From NCBI GenBank assembly GCA_012797575.1, contig JAAZOW010000302.1, forward strand, positions 1 to 6,605: a DNA stretch of 6,605 nt. Reading direction: 5' to 3'. The first letter of the stretch is position 1. Each line of letters begins with the position of its first letter. The translations under genes and the position numbers were made by a program. Below are positions 6,286-6,605 of this stretch, piece by piece. Origin of the DNA: Methanomicrobiales archaeon (GTDB lineage: Archaea; Halobacteriota; Methanomicrobia; Methanomicrobiales; Methanoculleaceae). The notes under the pieces were generated by a model. It worked only from the letters and a program-made list of their open reading frames with translations. It was not told the origin of the DNA and searched no databases.

Positions 6286-6536
6286 AGCCCGAGATCATAC
6301 TCGCACGATCCTCCTTCCGGGAGGCTCGGGAGTACATCAAGAAGAACATCCGGGAGTACCACGAGGTCGAGCCGGGCTACAGGATATTTGATGTCCATAT
6401 CATCGGGGTCCCACCGCTCTACATCGGCGTGGAGGGCGAGCACGTCATCTTCCCCTACACCAAGCCCTGCCACGGGACGTTCGTGGTGAAGATCCCGGGC
6501 GGTGCCGAGATCGCACGATTGCGAGAGAGGAAGTAG
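6261..6536 (+). CDS. DUF1894 family protein, methanogen-specific, function unknown
   Basis: Small protein of 91 residues that I recognise as DUF1894, a family of methanogens with a compact alpha/beta fold and no established biochemical role. Visible: a helix SFREAREYIKKNIREY (18-33), then a beta-rich half with RIFDVHIIGVPPLYIGVEG (41-59), HVIFPYTKPCHGTFVVKIPG (61-80) and a basic C-terminus EIARLRERK. Cysteines are C4 and C70. There is no signal peptide or membrane segment. The start at 6261 is set by the GAGGTGAT site and keeps the family's short N-terminus before EIIL. It overlaps the DUF1890 gene by 25 bases, so the two proteins are probably made together, and perhaps in matched amounts. 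It is the last gene of the cutA operon in this window. Confidence 0.85.
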   Translation: MGGCIDALKPEIILARSSFREAREYIKKNIREYHEVEPGYRIFDVHIIGVPPLYIGVEGEHVIFPYTKPCHGTFVVKIPGGAEIARLRERK

Positions 6537-6605
6537 TCACCGCGTATAAGGAGAGGGTGGCTCGCCCGTATCCCATGGCGATGAACAGCCTCTCTCATCC
6601 CCAGA
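6537..6605. other. Downstream spacer with possible terminator hairpin
   Basis: No supported gene. GGGTG (6555-6559) and CGCCC (6563-6567) can form a 5-bp stem (one G-T pair) around GCT. Alternatively GAGAGG (6551-6556) can pair with CCTCTC (6589-6594). Neither is followed by a T tract. GTATAA at 6544-6549 is TATA-like and lies about 28 bases before an ATG at 6575 whose frame stays open to the window edge, so a following gene could begin here, but only 10 codons are visible. Confidence 0.3.

Noticed and set aside
6575..6605. ATG with an open frame at the right edge, preceded by a TATA-like GTATAA
   Set aside because: Only 10 codons are visible, with no Shine-Dalgarno and nothing recognisable. 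Too little to call a gene.
1..6605. CRISPR arrays, insertion sequences, tRNA or rRNA genes
   Set aside because: No regularly spaced repeats, terminal inverted repeats with a transposase, or RNA-gene signatures were found on either strand. Almost all of the window is accounted for by eight ordinary coding genes.

Overview
The window looks like a piece of a methanogenic archaeal chromosome, most likely from the order Methanomicrobiales and plausibly Methanoculleus or a close relative. The reasons are: an archaeal RadA recombinase; a replication protein A with four OB folds; a methanogen-type LL-diaminopimelate aminotransferase; and an adjacent DUF1890/DUF1894 pair, two families I know only from methanogens. 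The DNA is GC-rich, with AT-rich box-A-like elements in the intergenic gaps. The genus is inferred from family resemblance, not from a database search.

Layout. The left two thirds run on the minus strand, in transcription order: dapL (4560-3412), lysA (3415-2123), a four-OB-fold RPA gene (2106-820) and radA (724 to beyond position 1; its 3' end is outside the window). dapL and lysA overlap in a GTGA. lysA and the RPA gene are 16 nt apart. The RPA gene and radA are separated by 95 nt that hold a possible terminator, a TATA-like box, a perfect inverted repeat and a Shine-Dalgarno sequence. The right third runs on the plus strand: cutA (4755-5072), an FdhD-family gene (5072-5815), a DUF1890 gene (5818-6285) and a DUF1894 gene (6261-6536). 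These four are packed with overlaps or a 2-nt gap, as expected of one translationally coupled operon. A 191-194 nt divergent intergenic region lies between dapL and cutA. The last 69 nt hold no supported gene.

How the genes work together. dapL and lysA are two late steps of lysine synthesis by the diaminopimelate aminotransferase route; the epimerase that must act between them is not in the window. The RPA and RadA products are natural partners, a single-strand binding protein and a strand-exchange recombinase, so this arm appears to join lysine synthesis to recombination and repair. The plus-strand operon joins a CutA trimer protein, an FdhD-like protein and two methanogen-specific proteins of unknown function.

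The most notable observation is that the FdhD homologue keeps the family's hallmark segments but has no CxxC motif, the pair of cysteines used for sulfur transfer in characterised FdhD. Together with its tight coupling to DUF1890 and DUF1894, this suggests a diverged FdhD paralogue with a different or modified role. I found no transposon, CRISPR array, tRNA or rRNA.
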